Below are positions 27,289-35,337 of a DNA stretch of 64,000 nucleotides, piece after piece (position 1 is the stretch's first letter; each line of letters opens with the position of its first letter). The position numbers were made by a program, and so were the translations under genes. The notes under the pieces were generated by a model. The model was not told the origin of the DNA. It saw only the letters and a program-made list of their open reading frames with translations, and did no database searches. This DNA comes from CAYNWT01 sp964485095 (GTDB lineage Bacteria; Planctomycetota; Planctomycetia; Planctomycetales; Planctomycetaceae): contig CAZAIB010000014.1 in assembly GCA_964485095.1 (NCBI GenBank), positions 25,083-89,082 of the forward strand. The letters are read 5' to 3'.

Positions 27289-28391
27289 TACTTGTCCCTC
27301 GTGATTGGTAGGATAATTCGTGACCCGGATGCAGCGGGGCGCTGGATCAGGAGTTTCAATGCTCCGGATTGCTTTAGACCGTCTGCAACTGCGTTGGCAC
27401 TGCCAACGTCTTTGTCATTGACTTTCAGGATAATGTCGCCGATGCGAATCCCGCTGCGGTCGCCGAGCCCGTCTTTTTCGACCTCGGTGACAACGGCTTT
27501 GCCATCTCTGTTGGCAACTTCGATCTTGAGTTCTGGTGTTTCGCCTTGACCGGAATCAGGAGTGCCAGGCCGGCCCGATCCCTGGGGACGTTGCGGCCGC
27601 CGTTGGCCCTGCGGACGTTGCCCCTGCGGACGCTGCTGGGGATTGCCACCTCTTCCCCGACGTTGCCCCCAGTCTTCACCCTCCATGAGTCGATCCCAGT
27701 TTGTGCTGAAGAGATCTGTCGCCACGTGGATGTTTCCGGTCATCGACCCGCTCACACGACTGTTGATACCGATCACCCTTCCCTGAAGATCGAACAAGGG
27801 ACCTCCGGAATCGCCTCCCATGATCGGGACGTCGGTTCGAATCGACTGAGCCGAACGCGACAACACCCGCCCGATACGAACAGGCGGCTGACCACCTCGA
27901 AAAGAAACCGGATACCCCACGGCGATGCACCAATCGCCAATCTCAACGTCACCCGACTTGGCCATTTCCGCAAATGGAAAATCACCATCTTCAGTGATCT
28001 GGACTAAACCAGCATCGCCTGCGTGAAAGTTGCCCAACGTCTTACCAGACACAACCCGGCCATCCGGAAATCGAATTCGGATTCTCCTGTTCGCACTGCG
28101 ATTGACATGAGCACAAGTCAGGATCAGACCTTCGTCATTGATCACCACGCCACTGCCACCACCAAAGCTCACGGTGCAGCGTCGGATGTTCTCCAGAACA
28201 CCTTGAACCTGTGACTCAAGCCCTTGAATGTCAAACTCGGATTCCTGCTTCTCCTGGCTGGCAGGCTGCTTCGCAACTGCCGCTGGGGTACTGCTCTCAG
28301 GCTTTGTGTCCTGTGCGATTGCGGGTACTGCGAAACAGCCCAGCATCGCGACTGACATGACCTTGAAGGTAGAGGCGTTTAGTCGAAACAA
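27288..28391 (-). CDS. HtrA/Deg-type serine protease with C-terminal PDZ
   Basis: Exported protease of about 367 residues. The frame opens at 28514, but a TTG at 28391 with GGAG seven bases upstream gives a clean signal peptide (FRLNASTFKVMSVAML... to AIAQ). The catalytic triad is intact: His95 in LILTCAHVN, Asp126 in HAGDAGLVQI, Ser195 in PIMGGDSGGPLFD. A Gln/Pro/Arg-rich linker (about residues 240-285) joins it to a PDZ domain (DRSGIRIGDIILKVNDKDV). It is likely a periplasmic quality-control protease, and is translationally coupled to the pseudoprotease gene downstream. Confidence 0.88.
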   Translation of the reverse strand: MFRLNASTFKVMSVAMLGCFAVPAIAQDTKPESSTPAAVAKQPASQEKQESEFDIQGLESQVQGVLENIRRCTVSFGGGSGVVINDEGLILTCAHVNRSANRRIRIRFPDGRVVSGKTLGNFHAGDAGLVQITEDGDFPFAEMAKSGDVEIGDWCIAVGYPVSFRGGQPPVRIGRVLSRSAQSIRTDVPIMGGDSGGPLFDLQGRVIGINSRVSGSMTGNIHVATDLFSTNWDRLMEGEDWGQRRGRGGNPQQRPQGQRPQGQRRPQRPQGSGRPGTPDSGQGETPELKIEVANRDGKAVVTEVEKDGLGDRSGIRIGDIILKVNDKDVGSANAVADGLKQSGALKLLIQRPAASGSRIILPITRDK

Positions 28392-28633
28392 CTTTGTTCT
28401 CCAAGTTGGTGGTCCGTAAAGCGAATTCCGTCGCCACGATCTCAATTTCCGAATTCGGGACGAAACTTCGGATTGAGAGCAACAACATAACACTTGTCTT
28501 ACAGCAGTATCCACGCAGCGGGACCGCCGTCAAGATTGTGGAGACGATAGGCTGGAACCAAGATCCGTGGACGTACTTCACCTCACACACACTGAAGGTC
28601 ATATCGGTACGAAAGCAAATGAGTTGTCAGAAA

Positions 28634-28865
28634 CCGCGGGGCCGACCACGAAAAATTAAGTAGTGGTTCCTGACTGGATTCCAATCCGAGTTGTTTGATC
28701 TTCCGTTTGCTCCACGGATCGGTGCCGTAGGGGCCTCGCTGGATGGATTTGCAGATCGCGGTAGCTTCAGCGTCGGCTTCAAAGTCTTCGTCTTTGTCGA
28801 AGATCATCACCCGAGCGTTGGCTCGGTTGAGAACATGGTAGAGCAGACCGTTTTTAGCGGCTCGT
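28634..28865 (-). pseudogene. Internally deleted, partly inverted RAYT remnant
   Basis: A shortened relative of the RAYT gene at 30120-30809. The N-terminal codons (RAAKNGLLYHVLNRANARV, MIFDKDEDFEA) are joined directly to the C-terminal codons (DAEATAICKSIQRG, GTDPWSKRKIKQLGLES). About 433 bases including the HUH motif are lost, yet the frame is kept. The terminal part (28634-28674), encoding KPRGRPRK and carrying GGTTCCTGAC, is in the opposite orientation to the intact copy. It cannot encode an active transposase. Its left end touches the 3' end of the FGE-like gene. Confidence 0.82.
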
Positions 28866-30074
28866 ATTCTTTTCACGCGTCCTCAGAGTCTCGCCTACTT
28901 TTTCCGCCTTGAGGCTGGTATCCCTGCTTACGACAACACGAAATCCTTGCCTTCTGTTCCCCAGTGAGTCCGGGACCCGAGACCGGTGACTCAAGAGAGG
29001 TGCCTCAGCACTCCATGGCGCACCACGGCACACACGAAAGAGTCCGTCGCGATCCACACAATACTCAGTGACGTTGCCCAGCATATCGAAAAGCCCCAGT
29101 GAATTTGCGCGCTTGCTAGCGACCTTGAATGGCCCGTTTCTGCGTCCGAACCCATACTGTTCACAGTTCAGTGCGTAGGCGTTAGCTTCCTCTTCACTCC
29201 GTCCGCCCAACGCAGCCGTCACCCACTCACGTTCCGTTGGCAGCTTGATTATGGAATCCTCAGCCAGAAATCCGAGCCGTCTTTGTCTCAGTGTAAGCCG
29301 CTGGCAGCATTTTGAAGCCGACTTCCATGTCATTCCAGTAGCTGGACTGTCCGGCCCGAAGTAACCTCTCTCCTTGAAATAGCCCCCCTCCCTAAGTCTT
29401 CCCTTTTCCTCGAACGACTTCCAAGGCTCTGTTCCCATAACGTTGAGCCATTGACGTTTGGTCATTTCAGTCGTTTGAAAGTAGAGTCCTTTTCGTTTTG
29501 GAACTTTGACCAAGTGCATCATTGGCCAGCTAAAAGTCAACTCGTTTTGGTTCCCATTTCGAGTTGCCTTGACTGTCTTCCATGTTGAGCCTGTCGGTCG
29601 AAACGCCAGGACCACAACATGCGGTTTGGAATCGCTTACAGCCACGTCCAATACCCAAGTTTCAGATACGCCGTGCCTGGCGAGGTGTGGAAGTTGTCGG
29701 GTGCCGGAACCCCATTGTTCAATCTCGGCGACTGCTTCCGGAAGGACTTTCATCGTTTCACTGAGGTCAACGATCAGCTTCCGAAAAGTATCAAATTTCT
29801 TGTCGAAAGAGACCTCCAGGAAATCTTGGTCGCCCTTTCTCTCATTTGCCATGATGCGCAGACGCCACGAGTCCAATCTTAGCAGTCGATCTTTCCTCAA
29901 CTTAGCGTAGAGAGAATTTCCGTTCACCGTGGCAGAAATCGGGTTCTCCGTCGACTCGCCTGCAACTAGGCTTTGGAGTCCTTTTTGACTTTGCGTGGTA
30001 GCATCAAAGAAGAAATCTGCCTCCGCATCGGCTTGCGGTAGGCAAATCAAAAGCCAAAATATGTTTGATGACAT
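28854..30074 (-). CDS. Formylglycine-generating-enzyme-fold (FGE-sulfatase) protein, probably non-catalytic
   Basis: 406-residue exported protein (hydrophobic N-terminus to about ADAEA). Residues about 195-385 match the FGE-sulfatase/SUMF fold: EMTKRQWLNVMGTEPWKSF, KLPTEREWVTAALGG, SLGLFDMLGNVTEYCVD, CRGAPWSAE and QGFRVVVS. True aerobic FGE carries two active-site cysteines after the RGGSW-type motif; here that stretch (about 360-385) has none. It is probably a binding or scaffold member. The last few codons lie in the RAYT remnant, whose insertion may have changed the C-terminus. Confidence 0.75.
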   Translation of the reverse strand: MSSNIFWLLICLPQADAEADFFFDATTQSQKGLQSLVAGESTENPISATVNGNSLYAKLRKDRLLRLDSWRLRIMANERKGDQDFLEVSFDKKFDTFRKLIVDLSETMKVLPEAVAEIEQWGSGTRQLPHLARHGVSETWVLDVAVSDSKPHVVVLAFRPTGSTWKTVKATRNGNQNELTFSWPMMHLVKVPKRKGLYFQTTEMTKRQWLNVMGTEPWKSFEEKGRLREGGYFKERGYFGPDSPATGMTWKSASKCCQRLTLRQRRLGFLAEDSIIKLPTEREWVTAALGGRSEEEANAYALNCEQYGFGRRNGPFKVASKRANSLGLFDMLGNVTEYCVDRDGLFRVCRGAPWSAEAPLLSHRSRVPDSLGNRRQGFRVVVSRDTSLKAEKVGETLRTREKNTSR

Positions 30075-30110
30075 AGTCTCATCTTCCTACTGACCGCACT
30101 TCGAAAGCCA

Positions 30111-30870
30111 AATAAGGTGTCAGGAACCATTTTTTGCGATTTTTCGTGGTCGGCCCCGCGGTTTGACTGTGGATTCCAATCCGAGTTGTTTGATCTTGCG
30201 TTTGCTCCAAGGGTCCGTGCCGTAGGGGCAGCCTCGCTGGATGGATTTGCGGATGGCGGTGGCTTCAGCGTCAGTGATGGGAGTGTTGACGTGTTTGAGC
30301 CATGAGCGTTTGCGGGGCAGGGGCCACTCGGAAAGTAGCTGGGCTTTCTGGTCGGCGGTTCCGTGTTTCCAGATGTGCAGACTGCTCCAACGCCACTCGT
30401 CGGCACTCTTCACCAGACCTGCTCGCAGAGCATTGCGTTCGACGTAGCGGCAGACCGTATAGAAGTGTTCGTCATCCTGAACCGGAAACGATTTGAATCG
30501 TCCCTGGTACACGTGCCCCGAACCGGTGGTTCCCTGATGAGCGTGCCAACGCTGGGTATGGGTCAGCGTCAGCCAGCCGGTGAACCGCGAGAGGTCTTCG
30601 TCTTTTCTGGGCCAGACCACAAGGTGCCAGTGGTTTCCCATCAGACAATAGCTCAACAGTCGCATGTTGAACTTAGCGACGGCTTCGATAAGCGTTCGTT
30701 CGAACGCTTCAAAGTCTTCGTCTTTGTCGAAGATCATCATCCGAGCGTTGGCTCGGTTGAGAACATGGTAAATCAGACCGCCTTTTGCGGCTCGTTTTGG
30801 GCGTCCCATGCAACAAAGAGTAGGCAAAATCACTACTTGGCGTCAATTAAAGGTTCCTGACACCTTTTAA
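30111..30870. mobile_element. RAYT element bounded by inverted repeats
   Basis: A RAYT gene flanked by a perfect 15-base inverted repeat, AAGGTGTCAGGAACC at 30114-30128 and its complement at 30852-30866. The left copy overlaps the gene's stop codon. The outer right border adds CGTCAATT. The same border sequences recur singly at 23251, 25881 and 31853-31909 and beside the remnant at 28665. Confidence 0.8.
30120..30809 (-). CDS. REP-associated tyrosine transposase (RAYT, IS200-like Y1)
   Basis: Single-strand DNA transposase-family protein of about 229 residues (start MGRPKRAAKGGLIYHVLNRA). The HUH metal motif is GNHWHLVVWP (His60, His62). The likely catalytic Tyr lies in the helix CRYVERNALRAGLV. 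The RAYT C-terminus has TDPWSKRKIKQLGL and a basic tail, KPRGRPRK. By family knowledge RAYTs nick and move REP palindromes rather than full insertion sequences. The sequence is intact, with no frameshift. A Met upstream at 30833 is possible but lacks family similarity. Confidence 0.9.
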   Translation of the reverse strand: MGRPKRAAKGGLIYHVLNRANARMMIFDKDEDFEAFERTLIEAVAKFNMRLLSYCLMGNHWHLVVWPRKDEDLSRFTGWLTLTHTQRWHAHQGTTGSGHVYQGRFKSFPVQDDEHFYTVCRYVERNALRAGLVKSADEWRWSSLHIWKHGTADQKAQLLSEWPLPRKRSWLKHVNTPITDAEATAIRKSIQRGCPYGTDPWSKRKIKQLGLESTVKPRGRPRKIAKNGS

Positions 30871-30946
30871 CTCCGTCCTTTTAACTCCCTTAATTTTTAG
30901 GAACCATTTCTTGCAGGCACCCAAAATCACTACTTTCTCGATTCCT

Positions 30947-31741
30947 TCAATCGTCCCATTCTCGCAATGAGAAGTGGATGGCGCCGGCGAGTGTCGCGTG
31001 CGACGAAGTCTCCGCAAAGTACTCATCCGAAAGTTCGGGTTCCAGCTGGCCGTAGCGATTGAACCACCTTCCGACAATCCACTCTTCTTTTTCTCGCCAT
31101 GTTAAGACGGAAAAAGCCGTCTTTCTAAACTCGACTACGTTGACCAGTAGCGGGGAAGTACCGCGGCGCACGGACGAGATCTGAAAGAAGAGATCTTTCA
31201 CTACTGCGTCCGAGCAGGTCTCGATGTGCATCATGTAGTCTCGAATCTCACGAGGAATGTCTCCCGTTCGATGTTGATGCAAAGCATGTACAGTCTCGGG
31301 CGGGATCTCCTGCAGCTCCCAGCGACCAAGGTCTCCCGTGTGCGCAAACTGAAGTAATTCGTCAAGATCTTTGAATCGGTAGTAGTAACTAAACAGATCC
31401 TGCAGCAAAACGAATCCCGATGGCTTTGCTGCCAAGAGATGGCTCATCGGGCCGGATCCAACCGGACAGATTTCCTGAACTCCGACCGCACGCTGGAGAC
31501 TCACCATTCGATTGAACAGCCAATCGACGTCTTCCAAGTGCGTTCCCAAGTTCAGGCCGAAACGCCAAGCCGGGTATTCAAGCGTAATGCCAGAGAACTC
31601 CGCAAGGAATGCCTCGACAGCCAGCCATGGCGTGAAACCAACCGACCGCAGCAGCTCCAGTTCCCATGTCACGTCGTGTTTCCGGCCATGAAACCAACCC
31701 GCATTCCGAAGTGCCACCTCGATTGCATTCTCACTCGACAT
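30947..31741 (-). CDS. SUKH-3-like immunity/toxin-antagonist protein
   Basis: 264-residue soluble protein. The first half resembles the SUKH-3 family: a Trp followed by GR (NAGWFHGRKHD), AVEAFLAEFSGITLEYP, ICPVGSGPMSHLLAAKPSGFVLLQDLF and FKDLDELLQF. SUKH proteins mostly neutralise polymorphic or contact-dependent toxins, often nucleases. No toxin with a polymorphic N-terminus is adjacent. The C-terminal half (about 150-264) has no recognised match. It sits between RAYT-associated repeats in the most rearranged part of the window. Confidence 0.68.
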   Translation of the reverse strand: MSSENAIEVALRNAGWFHGRKHDVTWELELLRSVGFTPWLAVEAFLAEFSGITLEYPAWRFGLNLGTHLEDVDWLFNRMVSLQRAVGVQEICPVGSGPMSHLLAAKPSGFVLLQDLFSYYYRFKDLDELLQFAHTGDLGRWELQEIPPETVHALHQHRTGDIPREIRDYMMHIETCSDAVVKDLFFQISSVRRGTSPLLVNVVEFRKTAFSVLTWREKEEWIVGRWFNRYGQLEPELSDEYFAETSSHATLAGAIHFSLREWDD

Positions 31742-31852
31742 CGGTCATCTTCCATTCACTGCGTAGCAAACCTAGTCCAGTGCCCAACGTCCGCTGGATC
31801 AAAACTGTTGGCAATTCAACCACACTTCGACCCAACCCCGCCACCAGACGCC

Positions 31853-31909
31853 AAATAAAAGGTGTCACAAATAAAAGGTGTCAGTCACAAATAAAAGGTG
31901 TCAGGAACC
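31853..31909. repeat. Three-fold iteration of the RAYT-associated repeat
   Basis: AAATAAAAGGTGTCA occurs three times in succession (31853, 31869, 31889), with 16- and 20-base spacing. Only the last continues to GGAACCATTTTTCGC. It is preceded by GACGCC as at other borders. The third iteration is also the left boundary of the 387-bp duplication. Confidence 0.88.
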
Positions 31910-32275
31910 ATTTTTCGCAATTCCGTTCGGTGATGATTGCTTGGTAAACCACATTCTGATTCCGGCGCGCGGGTGCGCTCGCCGAACTCCAGTTTGGCTG
32001 GTACCTTAGATGGCACGTACTCCACGTGCATACCGAGGTTCTGATGCAACTGCGATCCTGCCTTCCAATCCTACTGCTCGCCGCCACTGCGATCCCACTC
32101 GCTGAAGCCGAAGAAACCAAGCCCAACATCATCTTCATTCTGGCCGACGATTTGGGCTACGGCGATCTCGGCTGCTATGGCCAGAAAGTCATCAAGACAC
32201 CGCGGCTTGATCAGATGGCGGCCGAAGGCATGAAGTTCACCGACTTCTACGCCGGCAACACAGTTTGCGCTCCAT
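31889..32275. repeat. First copy of a 387-bp direct duplication
   Basis: Identical, as far as I can read, to 32281-32667 (offset 392), with five bases (agacc) between the copies. The unit starts at a RAYT-associated repeat and ends within the sulfatase active-site codons, just after Cys-Ala-Pro. Confidence 0.9.
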
Positions 32276-32277
32276 AG
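32044..32277 (+). pseudogene. Truncated sulfatase 5' duplicate
   Basis: Encodes the signal peptide and first 77 residues of the adjacent sulfatase (to CAP) and then a stop codon. The Cys-x-Pro-x-Arg formylglycine site is cut before the Arg, and all of the catalytic domain is missing, so no enzyme can be made. It still carries the same leader and start region as the full gene and could be expressed as a short exported peptide. Confidence 0.88.
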
Positions 32278-32280
32278 ACC

Positions 32281-32667
32281 AAATAAAAGGTGTCAGGAAC
32301 CATTTTTCGCAATTCCGTTCGGTGATGATTGCTTGGTAAACCACATTCTGATTCCGGCGCGCGGGTGCGCTCGCCGAACTCCAGTTTGGCTGGTACCTTA
32401 GATGGCACGTACTCCACGTGCATACCGAGGTTCTGATGCAACTGCGATCCTGCCTTCCAATCCTACTGCTCGCCGCCACTGCGATCCCACTCGCTGAAGC
32501 CGAAGAAACCAAGCCCAACATCATCTTCATTCTGGCCGACGATTTGGGCTACGGCGATCTCGGCTGCTATGGCCAGAAAGTCATCAAGACACCGCGGCTT
32601 GATCAGATGGCGGCCGAAGGCATGAAGTTCACCGACTTCTACGCCGGCAACACAGTTTGCGCTCCAT
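32281..32667. repeat. Second copy of the 387-bp direct duplication
   Basis: This copy runs on without a break into the intact sulfatase gene and supplies its leader, start and first 77 codons. Confidence 0.9.
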
Positions 32668-34004
32668 CTCGCAGTGTGCTGATGACCGGGCAACACATGG
32701 GTCACACGCACGTTCGAGGCAACGCGGGTGGTGAAGACAGGTCGAAGCAGTCACTGCGCGATGAAGATGTGACGGTCGCCGAGGTTCTCAGAGAAGCAGA
32801 CTACGCTACAGCATTGTGTGGTAAGTGGGGACTGGGCGACGACGCGAATGGTGGTCGAGCCGGCCTGCCACGTAAGCAGGGCTTCGATTATTTCTACGGG
32901 TACCTAAATCAAGGTCATGCCCACAACTACTACCCCGAGTTCCTCTGGCGAAACGAAACCAAACACCAGCTGCGAAACGTGGTAACAAAAGCGCCTAGGC
33001 GCAACGGAGGGTTTGCTGGCGGCTGGGCAACGACACGCGTTGACTACAGTCATGATCTGGTCGCCAACGAAGCAATCAAGTTCATCAAGGCCAACGCACC
33101 GAAGCAGGACGATGGCTGCGATCCAGAACAGCAAGCCAAACACAAACCATTCTTCCTGTACGTGGCGCTCACAATCCCGCACGCCAACAACGAAGGCACA
33201 CGTGGAACCGGCGATGGACAGGAAGTTCCCGACTACGGTATTTATGACGGCAAAGACTGGCCGAACCAGGACAAAGGCCAGGCGGCGATGATCACAAGAA
33301 TGGACGCCGATGTGGGTCGCATTCTTGACCTGCTGGAAGAATTGGACATCGCGAAAGACACCGTCGTCATGTTCTCCAGTGACAACGGCCACCACGACGA
33401 AGGCGGACACGACACAGACCGGTTCGATCCGAACGGTCCACTGCGTGGAATGAAGCGAGACCTTTACGAAGGCGGCATTCGCGTCCCCTTCATCGTCCGT
33501 TGGCCAGGAAAAACGCCGGCGGGAACCACGTCAAATCACGTTGGCTACTTCGGAGACCTCATGGCAACCGCGGCCGAACTATCTGGCGTGAAGTGCCCCG
33601 ACAACACGGATTCCGTTAGCTTCGCCCCGACGATCACCGGCAACGCCGACCAACAGAAAAAGCACAAGCACCTGTATTGGGAATTCTACGAACGTGGCGG
33701 CAAGCAGGCGGTTCGAGTCGACAATTGGAAAGCGGTTCGAATGCCCATGAAGACCGGCAAGACAGAACTCTACAACCTGGCCGTCGACATCGGCGAAGAG
33801 CGAAATCTTGCCCAGGACAATCCAGAGATCGTCAAAGAAATGGAAGCCATCATGGAAGCGGCTCACATTGATCATCCAAACTGGAAGCCGCGCGGAAAAC
33901 CAGTGAAGAAGAACCCAAACAGTGACCTGGCAACGATCGACTCGACTCGCGACCAATCAAAGAAGGGACGAGCGAAGAGTCGCTCGTCCCTGGTAAGAAA
34001 CTGA
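32436..34004 (+). CDS. Exported sulfatase
   Basis: 522-residue type I sulfatase with a signal peptide to about AEAEE. Metal ligands DD lie in IIFILADDLGYGDLGC, and the formylglycine site CAPSR is at Cys75-Arg79. Further motifs are GKWGLGDD, the Asp-Asn pair in VMFSSDNGHHDEGG, and RWPGKTPAG. It should hydrolyse sulfate esters on polysaccharides in the periplasm after Cys75 is converted by a separate maturation enzyme; substrate unknown. ATG at 32436 is chosen because the preceding codons add nothing signal-like. The 3' end is formed by a hairpin repeat that adds a basic tail. Confidence 0.92.
   Translation: MQLRSCLPILLLAATAIPLAEAEETKPNIIFILADDLGYGDLGCYGQKVIKTPRLDQMAAEGMKFTDFYAGNTVCAPSRSVLMTGQHMGHTHVRGNAGGEDRSKQSLRDEDVTVAEVLREADYATALCGKWGLGDDANGGRAGLPRKQGFDYFYGYLNQGHAHNYYPEFLWRNETKHQLRNVVTKAPRRNGGFAGGWATTRVDYSHDLVANEAIKFIKANAPKQDDGCDPEQQAKHKPFFLYVALTIPHANNEGTRGTGDGQEVPDYGIYDGKDWPNQDKGQAAMITRMDADVGRILDLLEELDIAKDTVVMFSSDNGHHDEGGHDTDRFDPNGPLRGMKRDLYEGGIRVPFIVRWPGKTPAGTTSNHVGYFGDLMATAAELSGVKCPDNTDSVSFAPTITGNADQQKKHKHLYWEFYERGGKQAVRVDNWKAVRMPMKTGKTELYNLAVDIGEERNLAQDNPEIVKEMEAIMEAAHIDHPNWKPRGKPVKKNPNSDLATIDSTRDQSKKGRAKSRSSLVRN
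33965..33990. repeat. Hairpin at the 3' end of the sulfatase gene
   Basis: Perfect 11-bp stem GGGACGAGCGA / TCGCTCGTCCC with loop AGAG. It lies inside the coding frame and encodes most of the final residues (RAKSRSSLV). No T-tract follows. Confidence 0.85.
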
Positions 34005-34037
34005 TGGCAATCGTCGGCCTTCAGGCAGCGGTCGCAC

Positions 34038-35279
34038 CTACCACTTGTAAACCGCCTGAGCTTTCAATTCGCGGATGAAAATCATGTCATCCGCCACAGC
34101 CAGGTGAGCCCATGTTGGCTGCTGACTAACCTTTTTCTTGTCGAGCAGATCAAACTTTTCTGGTGTCGCGTTGATCAGTAGAAGTTCGCCTCGTTCATCG
34201 AGAGCCAAAATCTTGCTGCCCTGCGTGACCATGCTCCAGTACTTACCGAACGGTGAAGTTGTCCACTTGGTCTCACCAGTAGCAGCGTCAACACACGTGA
34301 ACCGCTGATTCTGCAAGTGCATATAGATGTGACCGTCGATCACAACTGGTGACGACATGTAGGCGGCCTTCCGATTGGTCCACTTTTGACTCAGCGACAT
34401 AGCCGCACCACTCCCACCGAGATCATACATCCACGACGCATTTTGATAACTGCTGGTGAAGACTGAATCCCCGACCACGGTCGGAGTCAAGATGTTCATT
34501 CCCCTGAATGCAGGGATCTTCTTCGACCAAAGTACCTTTCCTGCTCCCATGTCAATTCCAGCCAGAGTCGATCGCGACTGGGCGATTAACTGCTCTTTGC
34601 CTGCAACGGTCGCGATCACTGGCGACGAAAACGCACCGCCCATCATTCCGCCGGACTCTGCCATCGCGCGCCAGACCACATCACCGGTCTTCTTGTCTAA
34701 CTTCAGCAGCCCCGCACAGCATTGCACAAATAGGTGATCACCTTTGACGACAGGCGAGCAAACAAAGCCAAACGTCTCCATGCTGGCATTGAACTCTTTT
34801 ACGAAGTCCTTTCGCCAAATTTCGTCGCCGTTGTCTGCGTTAAGACATACCATCACACCGCGAATACCGCCGACGTAAAGCCGTTCGCCATCCCAGGCAG
34901 GCGTTGATCGAATCCAACTACCATTCGCTGCCGCGAAGCGCGGAACCGACATGGCACCGTCCCACTGAACGCTCCACAGTTGCTCTCCACTGCTTCTATC
35001 CAACGCCCGGACAACTTCGTACTTCTTGTCGAGCGTTCCGGTAACAAACACTCGGTCCGGTGACACAATCGGGCCGGAGTAGCTGTCAGGCAGCTCCTTA
35101 CGCCAGACGGGTTTCATTTCATCCGGAAACTTGTCAGGCCAAACTGGCCCTTCGACTTTGCAGTCCCGATTCGGACCGCGCCACTGCGGCCAGGAAGACT
35201 TGTCTTCCAATGGCTCGTTGGCAAAAACGGAACCGCAGATTGCGGAACACAAAACACAGCTAAGTAGAGCGCGCGTCAT
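34038..35279 (-). CDS. Exported PQQ-like beta-propeller protein
   Basis: 413-residue exported protein (signal peptide to VFANE). Repeated blades of the PQQ/BamB type are visible: VRALDRSSGEQLWSVQWDG, VMVCLNADNGDEIWRKDF, LLKLDKKTGDVVWRAMAE and FTCVDAATGETKWTTSPF. The N-terminal WPQWRGPNRD is a signature of this planctomycete subgroup. No PQQ ligand cysteine pair or catalytic Asp typical of quinoprotein dehydrogenases is evident, so a structural or binding role is more likely. It is convergent with the sulfatase. Confidence 0.82.
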   Translation of the reverse strand: MTRALLSCVLCSAICGSVFANEPLEDKSSWPQWRGPNRDCKVEGPVWPDKFPDEMKPVWRKELPDSYSGPIVSPDRVFVTGTLDKKYEVVRALDRSSGEQLWSVQWDGAMSVPRFAAANGSWIRSTPAWDGERLYVGGIRGVMVCLNADNGDEIWRKDFVKEFNASMETFGFVCSPVVKGDHLFVQCCAGLLKLDKKTGDVVWRAMAESGGMMGGAFSSPVIATVAGKEQLIAQSRSTLAGIDMGAGKVLWSKKIPAFRGMNILTPTVVGDSVFTSSYQNASWMYDLGGSGAAMSLSQKWTNRKAAYMSSPVVIDGHIYMHLQNQRFTCVDAATGETKWTTSPFGKYWSMVTQGSKILALDERGELLLINATPEKFDLLDKKKVSQQPTWAHLAVADDMIFIRELKAQAVYKW

Positions 35280-35337
35280 TGGGGAGGGCTTTCCTAAATT
35301 CCGGTGGGACAGTGGCTCGATCCTTCAAGCCAAACCG

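Noticed and set aside
28394..28663. 89-codon open frame on plus ending in KPRGRPRKIK
   Set aside because: The ending is the RAYT C-terminus reached because that block is inverted in the remnant; the rest is antisense to the leader of the HtrA gene.
28854..34004. Functional FGE-sulfatase maturation pair
   Set aside because: The FGE-fold protein lacks the active-site cysteines and the genes are on opposite strands, separated by the RAYT and SUKH-3 genes.
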